Of a stretch of DNA of 64,000 bases, positions 54,156 to 64,000 are shown one piece after another (position 1 is the first letter of the stretch; every line of letters starts with the position of its first letter). The DNA is taken from contig JAFJTR010000025.1 of assembly GCA_022559985.1 (NCBI GenBank), positions 1 to 64,000 on the forward strand. The letters are read 5' to 3'. The notes below the pieces were generated by a model, which saw nothing but the letters and a program-made list of their open reading frames with translations, did no database searches and had not been told where the DNA came from. The position numbers and the translations under genes were made by a program. Source of the stretch: Parastagonospora avenae f. sp. tritici 18332-5 (Eukaryota; Ascomycota; Dothideomycetes; Pleosporales; Phaeosphaeriaceae).

Positions 54156-56417
54156 CTATCCCCTCTTCCTCTTCTTACCCCACGAGCTCATATCAGGTAC
54201 ATCCGTGATCCCCGGCAGTGGGAAATAATACGTCTTCAACTTCTGTCCGCGGAAATCGAAAACTCCATTCGCCCATCCATAGCTGCGCAGGAAACATCCC
54301 TCTCGGTGTTCCACCGACGATTCCCGCGCTCCAGTCTTGTCAAACATAGCGACCTCCAGACTGGCTATTCGTTCCCGGTCGTAGTCGCTGCTCGGTCCGT
54401 CCCAGCTCGTGAACACCAAAGGTACTCGATCTCTGGGATTCTTGCCAGGCGATATGTTCAGATACTTTGTTTTCCAGGCTGGGTCAATGAATATGGCTGT
54501 TGGATCGGCGGTGTCGGGTTCGGAGGCGGGACAGGCAAGACTTAGCTCGCGGCCGTCGCGGAGCGCTTGATAGACTGCGGACACCATGTCGAGTACGCAT
54601 GAAATCGAGCGTGATGCGTCTTCTGTCAGGTTGAGATCGTGTTGCAGGTGTTCGCAGAGGTAGCTTGCAAGTCTGCAAGCGGGCCAAATTTGTTCAAGTT
54701 TGTCGGCGAGGATATTGATGGCTTCGTGAGCGACTAGGTTTAGTTTTCGGCCTTTTGGTATGCTTCTTGCGCTTTCGTCGCGTGATACATCTCGAATCCG
54801 GGCTCGGTCTTCCCAACTAAGTTTAAGTGGATTGGGTATAATGCCTTGCTTGTCAGGCTCATATGACAAAATACGGAACAGAAATCCCTTTGTTTGAATG
54901 CCGCGATGTGTAATAGTCGGCGATCTAAGGCGGCACCGCTGGATGAAGCTTTGCTCGAACCTGAGGCTCGGTGCCTTAAAAAGGTACTCGCATCTTCGCA
55001 GATATGATTGTATTGTTTCTTGCATAAGCTCTTGGACTGAAAAGTGATGGTCGTACTCATGGGTTTGGATGATCTCACCATTGATGAGTATTTGAGCAAG
55101 CATGGCGATCGAGAGACTGTATCCTCCTGGTTTTACGATAGGCGATGTTGGGCTGGTGTCGAGACGGTTTGGGAAGCGCAGCGAATTTGCCAGTATGGCG
55201 ATACGGTCTTCCTCATTTTCCAGTGATCGGCTGCAAATGTCCGCTAATACACTGTTTGTCATAGTAGGGTAAAACGCGATGTCTTGATAATTCTTCCACT
55301 GGTTGATCTTACCACCGCTGATGTTGTCTTTCCACCCCTCGTCACTCCAAAGATGAACGGATTCTCTGTCTTGTTTCTTTCCGAAGCGCCTGTATGCTCT
55401 CTTGTTCCAAATCTTGTATTGCTTCGCTTTGCTTAAAATTTCCGAGGTGGGCCAGCTGTTCTTGTCTTCCTGACTAGCAAGGCAGAACATGGTGACTGCC
55501 TCCCTGAACTTTTTCACATTGACCTGGAGATTACCAGGGAGGCGTCCGAAGCCAGAACTGAGGCGTGTATGAAGGGAATATTCATACGGTATGAGAAGCG
55601 TCATATCGGAAGACGCGAGATGATCTTCCTGGAATATCCAGCCGCGTGACCATCGCTGGTCGCTGAGGATCTTGAGGATAAGCATTTGCACTGCTTTGAT
55701 GTCCACTTTTTGCACTGAAAACTGTACTGAGAACTGCGGATCGTCGGTGTCGGTTTCGTCTGCCAATGAAAACATAGTCTTGGTAACCAGGCTGTCTAGT
55801 ATGTGGACCTCGTCTTGGGTCACCAGAGGCGTCGTGAGTAATCCCACGGAAGCAGTACAGAACCCGTATACGACATCCATGATTTGCACACCAAGATCTC
55901 TGTCGTTGGGGTATAGCGTCTTGTCGTCCTTCCTCTGGTAGATGCACTCCTTGTCGATCCAAAGCTTCGTGATCTTCTTTTCCTGCGCAAACATGATGAC
56001 TCGCTCCAAGTACTCGTCCGGAAATTCGCTCTTGTGGGCTGCAGCATTTGGCCTTTGGATCCTGTAGTCGTATAGAGGCTTCCAATCTTTGTCCCAAGCG
56101 CGTTGTGCACCCCATCTCCAAGACACTGCGATATACGGGATTCGCCCATTGTCGCAGCTTTGCTCCGTGATGGGAATGTACCAAGGTTCTAACGCTTGTT
56201 CGTCCGAGTCGAACTCCACACTTCTGGAGACTTGCGGACGATATTCATTGTTCAGGCGTGGGACCTTGGAGATATCCAAGAAGCGCAGTCGTTCCACCCA
56301 TTCTTCGGCCTCCTTTCGGTTAGCCTGATGAGCTTGCACGCGAATCAGCTGGCTGCGGAAGGCCTCGATGTCATCGTCGAATATCTGTCCAAACGTCTTG
56401 TGGAGATCGTTCTTCAT
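54156..56417 (-). CDS. HET-domain protein (heterokaryon incompatibility)
   Basis: One exon, 753 residues, start MKNDLHKTFGQIFDDDIEAF at ATG 56417. Upstream in-frame codons to 56438 lack an ATG. The HET domain spans about residues 90-260: PYIAVSWRWG (cf. the usual YxALSYxWG), ITKLWIDKECIYQR (cf. LWIDaiCInQ), PNDRDLGVQIMDVVYGFCTASVGLL, and later WSRGWIFQEDHLAS (cf. RgWtlQE). In other fungi these domains trigger cell death on self/non-self recognition. The C-terminal ~480 residues show no named domain. It ends in a basic WGKKRKRG. No NACHT, ankyrin or WD40 partner domain is present, so it is a stand-alone HET protein. It lies next to two decayed genes and 6 kb from het-C. Confidence 0.85.
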   Translation of the reverse strand: MKNDLHKTFGQIFDDDIEAFRSQLIRVQAHQANRKEAEEWVERLRFLDISKVPRLNNEYRPQVSRSVEFDSDEQALEPWYIPITEQSCDNGRIPYIAVSWRWGAQRAWDKDWKPLYDYRIQRPNAAAHKSEFPDEYLERVIMFAQEKKITKLWIDKECIYQRKDDKTLYPNDRDLGVQIMDVVYGFCTASVGLLTTPLVTQDEVHILDSLVTKTMFSLADETDTDDPQFSVQFSVQKVDIKAVQMLILKILSDQRWSRGWIFQEDHLASSDMTLLIPYEYSLHTRLSSGFGRLPGNLQVNVKKFREAVTMFCLASQEDKNSWPTSEILSKAKQYKIWNKRAYRRFGKKQDRESVHLWSDEGWKDNISGGKINQWKNYQDIAFYPTMTNSVLADICSRSLENEEDRIAILANSLRFPNRLDTSPTSPIVKPGGYSLSIAMLAQILINGEIIQTHEYDHHFSVQELMQETIQSYLRRCEYLFKAPSLRFEQSFIQRCRLRSPTITHRGIQTKGFLFRILSYEPDKQGIIPNPLKLSWEDRARIRDVSRDESARSIPKGRKLNLVAHEAINILADKLEQIWPACRLASYLCEHLQHDLNLTEDASRSISCVLDMVSAVYQALRDGRELSLACPASEPDTADPTAIFIDPAWKTKYLNISPGKNPRDRVPLVFTSWDGPSSDYDRERIASLEVAMFDKTGARESSVEHREGCFLRSYGWANGVFDFRGQKLKTYYFPLPGITDVPDMSSWGKKRKRG

Positions 56418-56867
56418 TGTTGCTATCAGGCAGGACACAGTCGCTGAAAAGAGGCTGTTGGAAAGCAGAGATGATCAGATGGAAGCAACGCGTCCGCGTC
56501 AATCGGCGCGATTTGGATCGGCGCGAGAGCACGTGCACCATCGTTCTCTCAAGAAGTGGATGTCTGTCAAGTTACACGATTGAAGCTGTTTCTATAAATG
56601 CATGCTAGACTAGTGACTGTTGATTGCTTATCAGATTTCACGACATGAAGTGGTCTTCAATAAGGTTCAGCGAAGCTTCATAGTATACAAGTGTCTGCAC
56701 GAACACAACGGCACGTCTCATAATTGAGGTGCAAAGATGCCAAACATCATCCTGCTTTCTATTCAATACTTAACAACCAATCTACAACTTCGCCCCAGTC
56801 TGAGCCTTCTTCAATATCGGCTCCTAGCACGTTCGTTAGCAACTGTACAACCCCCTCCCTAAAGTTT
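56418..56867. other. Intergenic
   Basis: Promoter of the HET gene and 3' flank of the SCP2-like gene. Nothing else seen. Confidence 0.55.
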
Positions 56868-57475
56868 TCAATATACCATCTTAGTAGCCTTCATAACATC
56901 TCCCTTAACCTTCAACTTGCCGCTCATAAACAGCTTCTGCGCATTTGCCTTGCCCTGCACAAGCTTGCCAAAGTCGGCATCGCTCAGCTGCAGCGTGACA
57001 GCAGCCTTCTTGCCCTCGGGCGCGACGCCCTTGCCGACGGTGCCGCTCTCCTTGAGATCGATGTACCATGAGTCGGTGCTGCCCGCGCTGTTCTTGAGTG
57101 TGAAGGCGAAGATGGCGCCGCCCTTTTTGATGGCGTCTTTGCGGTCGGCGTCGGAGGAGGAGAGGGACCGCGCGATTTCGTCAAAGGCCGCAGAGGCGGG
57201 GAATTCGTCTGGGAGGAGCGGTTAGCTGATGTATTTCAGTGTCGCTGTATGGAGATCTGCGGGTCGGTCGGAAGGCGAGAGCTTTGGATAAGGTGGAGAT
57301 GGAGGGCGTTGTTGTCCTGGCGGTGAAGCGAAAGCTATGGCGAAGCACCCATCGCAACGCGCTTCAACGTCTGGATGAACAGCTGAAAGATACTCCATCT
57401 CGCACCTTCATGATCCTTCCTATTCTCCCTCATCCAACAAAGATGACGAAGCTACTCACCAGACTTCAGAGACAT
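56868..57475 (-). CDS. SCP2-type sterol/lipid-transfer protein, 2 exons
   Basis: Exons (minus) 57475-57460 and 57208-56868 encode 118 residues, the length of a single SCP2 domain. The first exon is only MSLKS plus one base. The 251-bp intron is long for this window. Family signs: SAAFDEIARSL, AIFAFTLKNSAGSTDSWYIDL, GKGVAPEGKKAAVTLQLSDADFGKLVQGKANAQKLFMSGKLKVKGD, closing in KATKMVY. SCP2 proteins bind sterols, fatty acids or acyl-CoA and move them between membranes. The usual peroxisomal tripeptide is absent (ends MVY), so it is likely cytosolic or reaches peroxisomes by other means. Confidence 0.9.
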
Positions 57476-58415
57476 TATTAAGCTATTCTCGATGCGCGGA
57501 AGCAGATAAAACACAGAAAGATAATGACGAGAGATGTGATATACAGAGAGGAAGAACGCAGGAGCTAAATGATCTAGAGTATTTGAAGCAAATCCGAGGC
57601 TTGTGACAGTAATGATGTCGGAATCCGGGGAAAGCGTGCGTGCATGTGAATGCGAGCAGGCCAAGGCGCTAGCAAGAGACCGAGGCACATTGTTGCACCA
57701 TCCCCGATATGGACATCGCGAGGGCAGTTCTCTTCACGATCCATGCGTGCCTCACGCAGATCAAATGCTGGGGATTGTTGGCCATTCAGGACGTAGATCG
57801 AGATCTCGGAGCCGAGGCGCAGAGTTCGAGATTTCATGACTACAGCTTTATCCGAACAGTGCCCATGGTGGCCCGCAATCTTCACACCAACACCAGGACT
57901 GTTGGAAGCCAGTTCGACCGTGCTGCTAGTAGGGAAAACAACACTATGCTATGCTGCACGGCATCACCAAAGGTATACGCATCACTCTCAGAACAACGTC
58001 AATTTACAATCGAAGTCCAGCCATCAATGTAGAAGTAACAAATGGGATTCATTGAAACGATCGTGAAGACTATACTACATGCTACTACAAAGTCATAAGA
58101 CATCATCATACCGTATATACATATTCCGTCGTCATAAAGTAATATGATCATGAAACAACAAAAGAAAAGAGTGAAAAAAATAACAGCCGTCCGGTCCAGT
58201 CGTAAAAGAGCGTGGAAGTCGTGAAAACATGAGAGCCATCATAAGAGAGCACAAAGTCGTAAGACACTGAGGAAAAAAGAAAAGAGAGACAAGGATCCCT
58301 ACCCGGAAGAAAAGATGCGCCATCCCTGGGGTATCAGCAAGAACAGCGACGCCATACACCTTTTGTCAACATCATCACGCCCACCACCTCACCAGAACAT
58401 CATCCCACGTAACAC
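57476..58415. other. Intergenic, 0.9 kb
   Basis: Promoter of the SCP2-like gene and 3' flank of the F-box gene. Around 58080-58290 there are scattered cgtaaaag/cgtaagac-like strings. No gene seen. Confidence 0.5.
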
Positions 58416-60035
58416 TTACTTCCAGCCCGACAACCGCGAGCTCAAAAACCGCTTGACATGCTCCCCACCAAACCCACTCCTCTTCCCGCCCTTCCCGCCC
58501 AACCACCGACTCAAATGACTCCTCCCCCCACTGACCTCCTCAATCGCCCCCTCCACCTCCTCCATCAACGTGCCCATAATCCGCGGCTCGGCGTCCACCG
58601 GAGACAGCATGATGGGCACATCCATAACCTCCTCCTGATTCCTCTTCCAGCTGTCGTTCCCAGCAATTTGCGTCAGTGGCGCGAGCGCCGCGTCCCAGTC
58701 CCCTTCGCGCAGCTTGACGTCTTCGAAGGTGAATGAGACCAGGCTGCGGCGATGCGCGTGTATGAAATCTGCAATCTGGCTGGAATCCATGAGCGCGTTT
58801 TCCAGCTCCATCGTCTTGAGACGCGGGAATTTGAGTGCGCGGGGCCCGGAGCGCTGGGAGGGGTGCAGCATTGATTGGTCTTCGAGGGGGAGCATGCAGG
58901 GCTCTTTATCCAGCGACAACGGACTCGGTCCCCTCGCGCCCTTCCAGCGAAAAAACAGGGTCCGCAGGCTACGACTGAGGGTACGCAGGTATGCGTGCAG
59001 AACGCGCAGGTGTTCGAGCGATTGCGCACGCGCGCGTGCAGAGCAGGATGTTAGCGGGATCGACTCCATACATATCGACAGATGGCGGATTTGGCCCCAG
59101 CGCTTGGCGGACGACGACGTGCTGCCGAAGCCGAGCATCGGATGGAGATAGAGTAGGCCGCCGGGGTGGATGGGGTGCAGAGAGAGGGAGGAGAGGGTGT
59201 ACAGTGGTGCGCGCTCGATGGCGATGCGCAGAGATATCAGTGCATAGTCTACTGCGCTGCGACAATTCCGTGGCGCAGAGAGGAACCCCGGGCATGAGAT
59301 TTTCAGGTGCGTGAGGGAGGGGAGGGAGGAGAATGCTGCGATGAAGGCGGGGACGTTTGTGGCGGCGTGGAAGAGAGGGGGGTATTGTTTTACGAGCAAG
59401 TCTTGCATTTCCCAGGAGCCGTATTTGGGGGCTTTGTCTTTTGTTGGGCTGTTTTGGATTTGGGGCTCGTAGTTGAATTTCTTCTCCTCGCCGGTCATGG
59501 GGTCGATAATCGGGGGGAGGAAGGTCTCGGGGCTGTGCGGCATGTGGAAGGTGAAGGTCTTGACATGCTCTCCTATCCTCGACAGCGCCTCGATACGCGC
59601 GGGCTTGGAGAAGGTAGATGTCTTGAAGGTGGATGTGATGCTCTCAAAGAGTTGTGGCGCAGCGCGTGACGAAAAGTCATGACATACCAGACGCACACTG
59701 GCAAGGTCCTCTAATTCCAGGTGGTCTAGTAGATTGTCGCGACATGAATCATTGAGCCAGAAGCGCAAGAAGACAGAGCTCGTTGAAAGGACCAAGTTGC
59801 AGATGGGGCTGTTGGAGCGCGTTGCTTCGAATTGTCAATATCATTCGGGGCGGGTCGCAAGAGGTACATGTGTCTTACATCGTCCATCAACCGTAGTCGC
59901 AGGCGTCAATGGGATCTCGCCAAACAGCAACTTCGAGCTGGTACGCGACACCGAAGTTGCCGCGCTGGCGTAGCTACTCTGGCTCTCTCCCGAGTAAGAT
60001 CGCTTTAGCGACGGTGGATGTCGCTGTGAGTGCAT
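58416..60035 (-). CDS. F-box domain protein, 2 exons
   Basis: Exons (minus) 60035-59879 and 59824-58416 encode 521 residues. The first exon begins MHSQRHPPSLKRSYSGESQS, a Ser-rich disordered tail. After the 54-bp intron an F-box appears at about residues 70-115: LNDSCRDNLLDHLELEDLAS then VRLVCHDFSSRAAPQLF, the typical fungal pattern. Downstream are Leu-rich segments (LSSLPSLTHLKISCPGF, LSSLSLHPIHPGGLLYLHP) possibly forming a repeat-based binding surface. The function would be as a substrate adaptor for an SCF ubiquitin ligase. The second-exon frame has no ATG before the F-box, which is why an upstream exon is needed; the acceptor at 59825 is the one that keeps frame. Confidence 0.75.
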
Positions 60036-61307
60036 ATTTGTTGGTTATTCGTCGCATTCAAGTTCAATTGTTCGTAATCGTAGTAAAAGTTATCGTTATG
60101 TTATTGTCGCAATATTAAATCGCACACAGAAAATTCGCTCCAAAAAAGGTATTTCGTTTCAAACATCAGGATGCAATAGACAAACCTCAGGAACCACCCT
60201 CTATACCCCCATCTGCGAACCGCCATCTAGCGTCGCCACCTCACACGTGCGACGCAAGTATGAGTCAAATATGCTCTCGCCTTAATCCCTCCCAGTTCCT
60301 TCGAACTGGTCTGCATCCGGCCAGAGTATTGAACAAAAAACACGACCATATCGCGGTGGGAGAGCGTGTCTTTATGGTGTTTGACGCGACGATTCGACCA
60401 AGTACTCAAAGTGGGGCTGCAGCCTGGAGCCGGCGTGAAACACACACCGGCACCGAGCCAATGGGATGTGAAGATGCGCGGGATAGTGCATGCGTCTCGT
60501 GCAGTAGCGTTGAGGTGTCGGTGGCTGGGCGCGAGGACTGGCGGTCAGCGTCCGGAGCGTCGCGTGCGGGCGGGATCTAACGCGTCGTACCTTTTTGTGC
60601 GTTGCTGGAGCGAGGCGCGATTGGGGTTATCACAATTGCATGGCTTCGCGTCTGTTTGGGATGCAGGTCTGGATGGAAAGGCGTGGTTGTTTCGAAACAG
60701 AGTTATCGATAAGTAGCCGGCCCACGAGGCGCGTGCTACCGGTATGTGGCGGAGGAATGAATGTCAACACCAGATGGATATCGTGAAGTCTGATGAGTCA
60801 TACAGGACTTCACAACAACGCGTTTCCTTGCCATCACAACAGAGACACCAGCGCGTCTCCCAAAAGCAGAGTCACGACCTCTTGGCAAACCTCTCACGCG
60901 TTTAATCCCGCACCTGCAGCGAAGTTTGTTTTGCCGCGCCTTTGACCGGTGACGGTGACCGGTACAACCCCGCCATGCTGCGAACGTGAAGACATAGCGC
61001 ACATTGAGCAGCCTGCATATTGTTGTTTTGCATGAACGCTTGAAACATAATCATGGTTGGATATCCAGCGCCGTGTACTTCGTCGTGCATGTTTCGTCTT
61101 CATCCCCACAAGACGTCTTCGTAAGACTATTAAATATGGATATTGATTGGAAGGAAAATGCCTCCATCCTCGAAACCGTGCATATCTCCGCCGTCCAGCT
61201 TTTCACATTGCTGCCCAAACTGCATGGTAGTTCTGGATGTGTGTCAGACTCCCTTGCGCCTCGCCACTCGTCGCGTCTCTGTTTACCCTTCTCACGCGAT
61301 CTACCCC
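60036..61307. other. Intergenic, 1.3 kb
   Basis: Promoter of the F-box gene and 3' flank of the arrestin-like gene. Short frames on both strands have no motifs. Confidence 0.55.
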
Positions 61308-62860
61308 TCATCGCCTCTTCTCGTCCGAGAAACGAGGTGCGCCTTCGGGTGCAGGAGGCGGCTGGTAACTACCTCTGTACCCATTGATCGGTGGCAGATC
61401 CTGTCCAATCGCCTCTTCGTAACTAGGCGGGGCATCTTCATGGCCCGCGTCTGTTGGTGGGTGTGCCGGCTGACCAGGAGACGCGTTGAACCCGCCTGAA
61501 AGGCCGCCGTGAGTTGGCGTCGTAGGCGTTGGCACTGCCTGCGATTGTGAATAAGACGGCACGCTCAGGGTAGGCTTGCTTTCGCCGGTGCGAGCCGCTT
61601 CAAGCAGCGCCTTGGGTGGCGCGATGCCTGAGTAGACCTTGACTGGGAGTCGGAGCGGGAGAACGACGAGCTGGTCCTCGCCGTGCTTGTAGCTGCTGTA
61701 GCCGACGCCAATGCGAATCTCGAGCTCGTAGTGCCTAGCTAGGTTGCAGATCGCAAAGGTGGGAGGCACGGTATTGGGGATGGGCTTTCCGCTCCAGTAT
61801 TCTGGGTTGATAGGTATCTCAGTATCTACTGGGTCTGAGGGCGAGCCAATGGGGATCGCCATGTTGCTGAAGGAGCATAGAATCCAGCTGTTTGACTCTG
61901 TCCGCGACACTTCGTGAGCGCGCACTTTGGTGTAGCCTATCAGCTCGATCTGGAGCATCTGGAGGTAGACATTTTTGGTGCGCTCGCTGACATTCTTCAA
62001 CAGCAGCCGCAGTGGTATATCCTGATTGCTGGTCAGAATCGCTGGGTTCGGCAGCCGCGCATCAATCGAGATACGAGGCGGCACGCTTCCAGGCAAGGTC
62101 GGTGATGGCGGCACACTGCCCGACGAGTCCTTTTTGTCAAACAAGCCTGGCTTCTTTCCAGCTGCTACACTCGGCGCATTCTCTATGAACTGATGTTGTC
62201 GCCTTGCGTATGCCTCGCCATCAGTTCTCTCCGGCCGTGGTGGCTCAATCGGGAGCATTGTGAAGTTTGCGATAGACCTCGGATTCTCCTTGAAGAACTG
62301 CGGCCGGTTGACTGTGACCTTCACGAAGTACTTGATCTCCGCCTCGCCCGGAAAACCTGCTAGGGAGGGTGGCAGGGTAGTCTTCATGTGGTGTGTCGCG
62401 GCTCTGGCAAACTCGGGCAGCGCATTGGAGAAGGAAACGTTCGAGATGGGGCTGTTCGCCTGCTGACATTGTGTATTGAGGGGTATCTGTCGCCGTTATA
62501 GATGCGCGCATAGTTCTGGCCTTCGCGACTTACCTTGAAAGAAAACGGGTATTCGTATTGGCCGTTGTTGATGGCAAAACTGGCCTTTGGGTTCGCTGCG
62601 AGCTCTTCTGGGTGCACATTCGTTGGGAACAGGGTCTGTGTCTTGTAGAGAAACTTGTGCACTTCAAGGACTGGTCGCTGCTTGTCTGGTCTGGCGGGGT
62701 GTATGGGCGCAAGCAATCGCGTCTTGGACTCGCCCTCAAGCTTCACGACGATGCTGCTGATGTTTGTGGGATTCGGGACTCGCAGGACCACCTTTCCCTG
62801 GATAACATCGAGATTGGTGTAGTGCTCGTGCGGGTGCTGCAGGGCAATGGTGACGTTCAT
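61308..62860 (-). CDS. Arrestin-related trafficking adaptor-like protein, 2 exons
   Basis: Exons (minus) 62860-62534 and 62486-61308 encode 501 residues. Both arrestin lobes are visible: the N-lobe (MNVTIALQHPHEHYTNLDVI to NGQYEYPFSFK and IPLNTQCQQANSPISNVSF) and the C-lobe (RISIDARLPNPAILTSNQDI to YELEIRIGVGYSSYKHGEDQ). Near the C-terminus is PPSYEEAIG, a PPxY motif that would recruit the Nedd4/Rsp5-type ubiquitin ligase. Such adaptors direct ubiquitination and endocytosis of plasma-membrane transporters. The 47-bp intron is phase 0, with a ctataac branch site. Upstream (62900-62950) an alternative ATG gives only a short frame, so the start at 62860 is taken. Confidence 0.88.
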
Positions 62861-63473
62861 TCTGCGGTTCAAAGGCGCCGTGGCCTTGTCGGGCTGTTGT
62901 GCTATGGGAACGGGTACTGGTAGTGGAGGTGGAGGTGGAGGTGGAGCGACATGTCACGGTTTTATGGAAGGATTGCGCTGTCCGCTTGATGCAAACCTTT
63001 CCGCGCACGAAACTTGTCCCTGATTGAGGTGGCTCAGCCGGCAGTACGCGTGTCAACGGTCATGAAGCGTTTGCAGTCGCGGGCTGAGAAAGCTGTCACG
63101 TTCGGCACCGTTCGGAAAACTGCCCAGGTGCTTTTCAGGTCCCCGCAGACGTCATTACCGTCGTTGGGCACCGCTTCCCGGCACCGACTGCCAGATACTG
63201 GCCACGGCAAATATCATCGCCTGGACATTTTATTGTTGCGAATTGTCCGGAGCCGCTTGACTTTCCAAAACAAATTCCAGAAATACTCGCATCCTGGAAC
63301 ATCATCATCTAAAACGGTGCAATGGGTCTGCACAGCCACCAGCCACAGCCGCAATATCCGTGCAAAGCACTCTTCGCGCCCCATTCTGCTGCGCGCAACG
63401 CTCCCTTGGTAAGGCTGACACCCTAACGTTTTACGCGTCCTGCAGTTCCAACGGGGCCAAACATACCAAAAAC
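62861..63473. other. Intergenic
   Basis: Promoter of the arrestin-like gene. There is a ggaggt hexamer run at about 62921-62945. The region ends at the lipase 3' end. No gene seen. Confidence 0.55.
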
Positions 63474-64000
63474 TCACAGTCCTTCCTTGGCCAACATATC
63501 TGTGACCATGTCAGCGCTGAAGACAGGCCTTGTGCCAAGCTACTTACCACATATGTCGAGGTAGAACGCAATAGCATTGAAGCTAGCTTGATTAGTTGAC
63601 TTCATCATCTGCGAGAATGATTTCAATCATACTTGCGCTTGCTTCCAGTGAGTGACCATAACCACCACTTCAGACGATTCGTCCAGTTGATGAGGTCGAG
63701 ATGGCTGACCCCGATCAATGTGCCCTTGTAATCGCCCCACCGGCTCGATTGTATGCTAAGCAATGTCAACACGAGAACAAGAAGGGACATAGACTGGCAT
63801 CTCCCACCTGACTAATCCATCGTTGAGTCCTTCGGTACGCTTGACGATGGCATGCGAAGCCGCAAAGACGGACCAGCTGTTGGGCTCAAGAGACGCGCCG
63901 TACGAGTAGTACTTGACATCTCCGATATCAGGTGTCCGCGGGTTGAAGCTCTCTGCCATGTACTTCTGTGTGAGCTGAGAGAAGGCGCCTGTTTCGAAGC
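63474..64000 (-). CDS. Lipase (alpha/beta hydrolase), C-terminal part, 4 exons visible, cut by window edge
   Basis: Minus-strand exons at 64000-63808 (continues beyond the window), 63755-63633, 63582-63548 and 63499-63474. The visible residues run from FETGAFSQLTQKYMAESFNP through KYYSYGASLEPNSWSVFAAS and HAIVKRTEGLNDGLVS, then SSRWGDYKGTLIGVSHLDLI (with the probable catalytic His in GVSHLDL), then FNAIAFYLDIC and the last DMLAKEGL. This is the C-terminal half of the fungal triacylglycerol lipase group related to yeast YJR107W. The splice sites (introns 48-52 bp) all have GT-AG ends and keep frame, so the gene appears intact here. The nucleophile lies outside the window. Confidence 0.85.

Overview
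The window is nuclear DNA of a filamentous ascomycete (Pezizomycotina). The signs are short GT-AG introns of about 47-65 bp with CTAAC-like branch sites, pyrimidine-rich leaders before start codons, and a typical gene set: het-C, a HET-domain protein, a UstYa-type protein, a Pth11/rhodopsin-type membrane protein, a hybrid histidine kinase, a large catalase and Mdm12. A dothideomycete is a reasonable guess but is not proven here. Splice sites were read by eye; every multi-exon model given keeps frame across all exons.

Layout. 1-6.7 kb: a mismatch uracil/thymine DNA glycosylase, a tiny CYSTM-type Cys-rich protein, and a convergent WW-domain protein. 6.7-13.4 kb: a 1516-residue GAF/PAS hybrid histidine kinase and an F-box-like protein. 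14-24 kb: a secretion and surface block, with a secreted deaminase-like protein, a secreted SGNH hydrolase, a seven-helix membrane protein, a UstYa-family protein and a Ser/Val-rich secreted protein. 24.5-32 kb: a decayed 2EXR-type gene, a GH43 exo-galactanase-like enzyme, an unknown nuclear-looking protein and an APH-type kinase-fold protein with a stop codon that must be spliced out or read through. 32.5-35 kb: a large-subunit catalase.

35-42 kb is gene-poor. The only gene I support there is a 48-residue Cys/His protein at 39985. 42-52 kb carries mdm12, het-C, a prolyl aminopeptidase and an alpha/beta hydrolase. 52-56.5 kb looks like an accessory, decaying patch: a six-cysteine secreted-protein gene whose start codon reads ATA, a SET-domain relic, and an intact HET-domain gene. 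56.8-64 kb holds five minus-strand genes: SCP2-like, F-box, arrestin-related, and the 3' end of a lipase running off the right edge, after the HET gene.

Themes: two proteins of the heterokaryon-incompatibility world lie about 6 kb apart (het-C and a HET-domain protein), several secreted proteins cluster at 14-24 kb, and three broken genes show mostly C-to-T-type lesions. No tRNA, rRNA, CRISPR array or intact transposon was seen.
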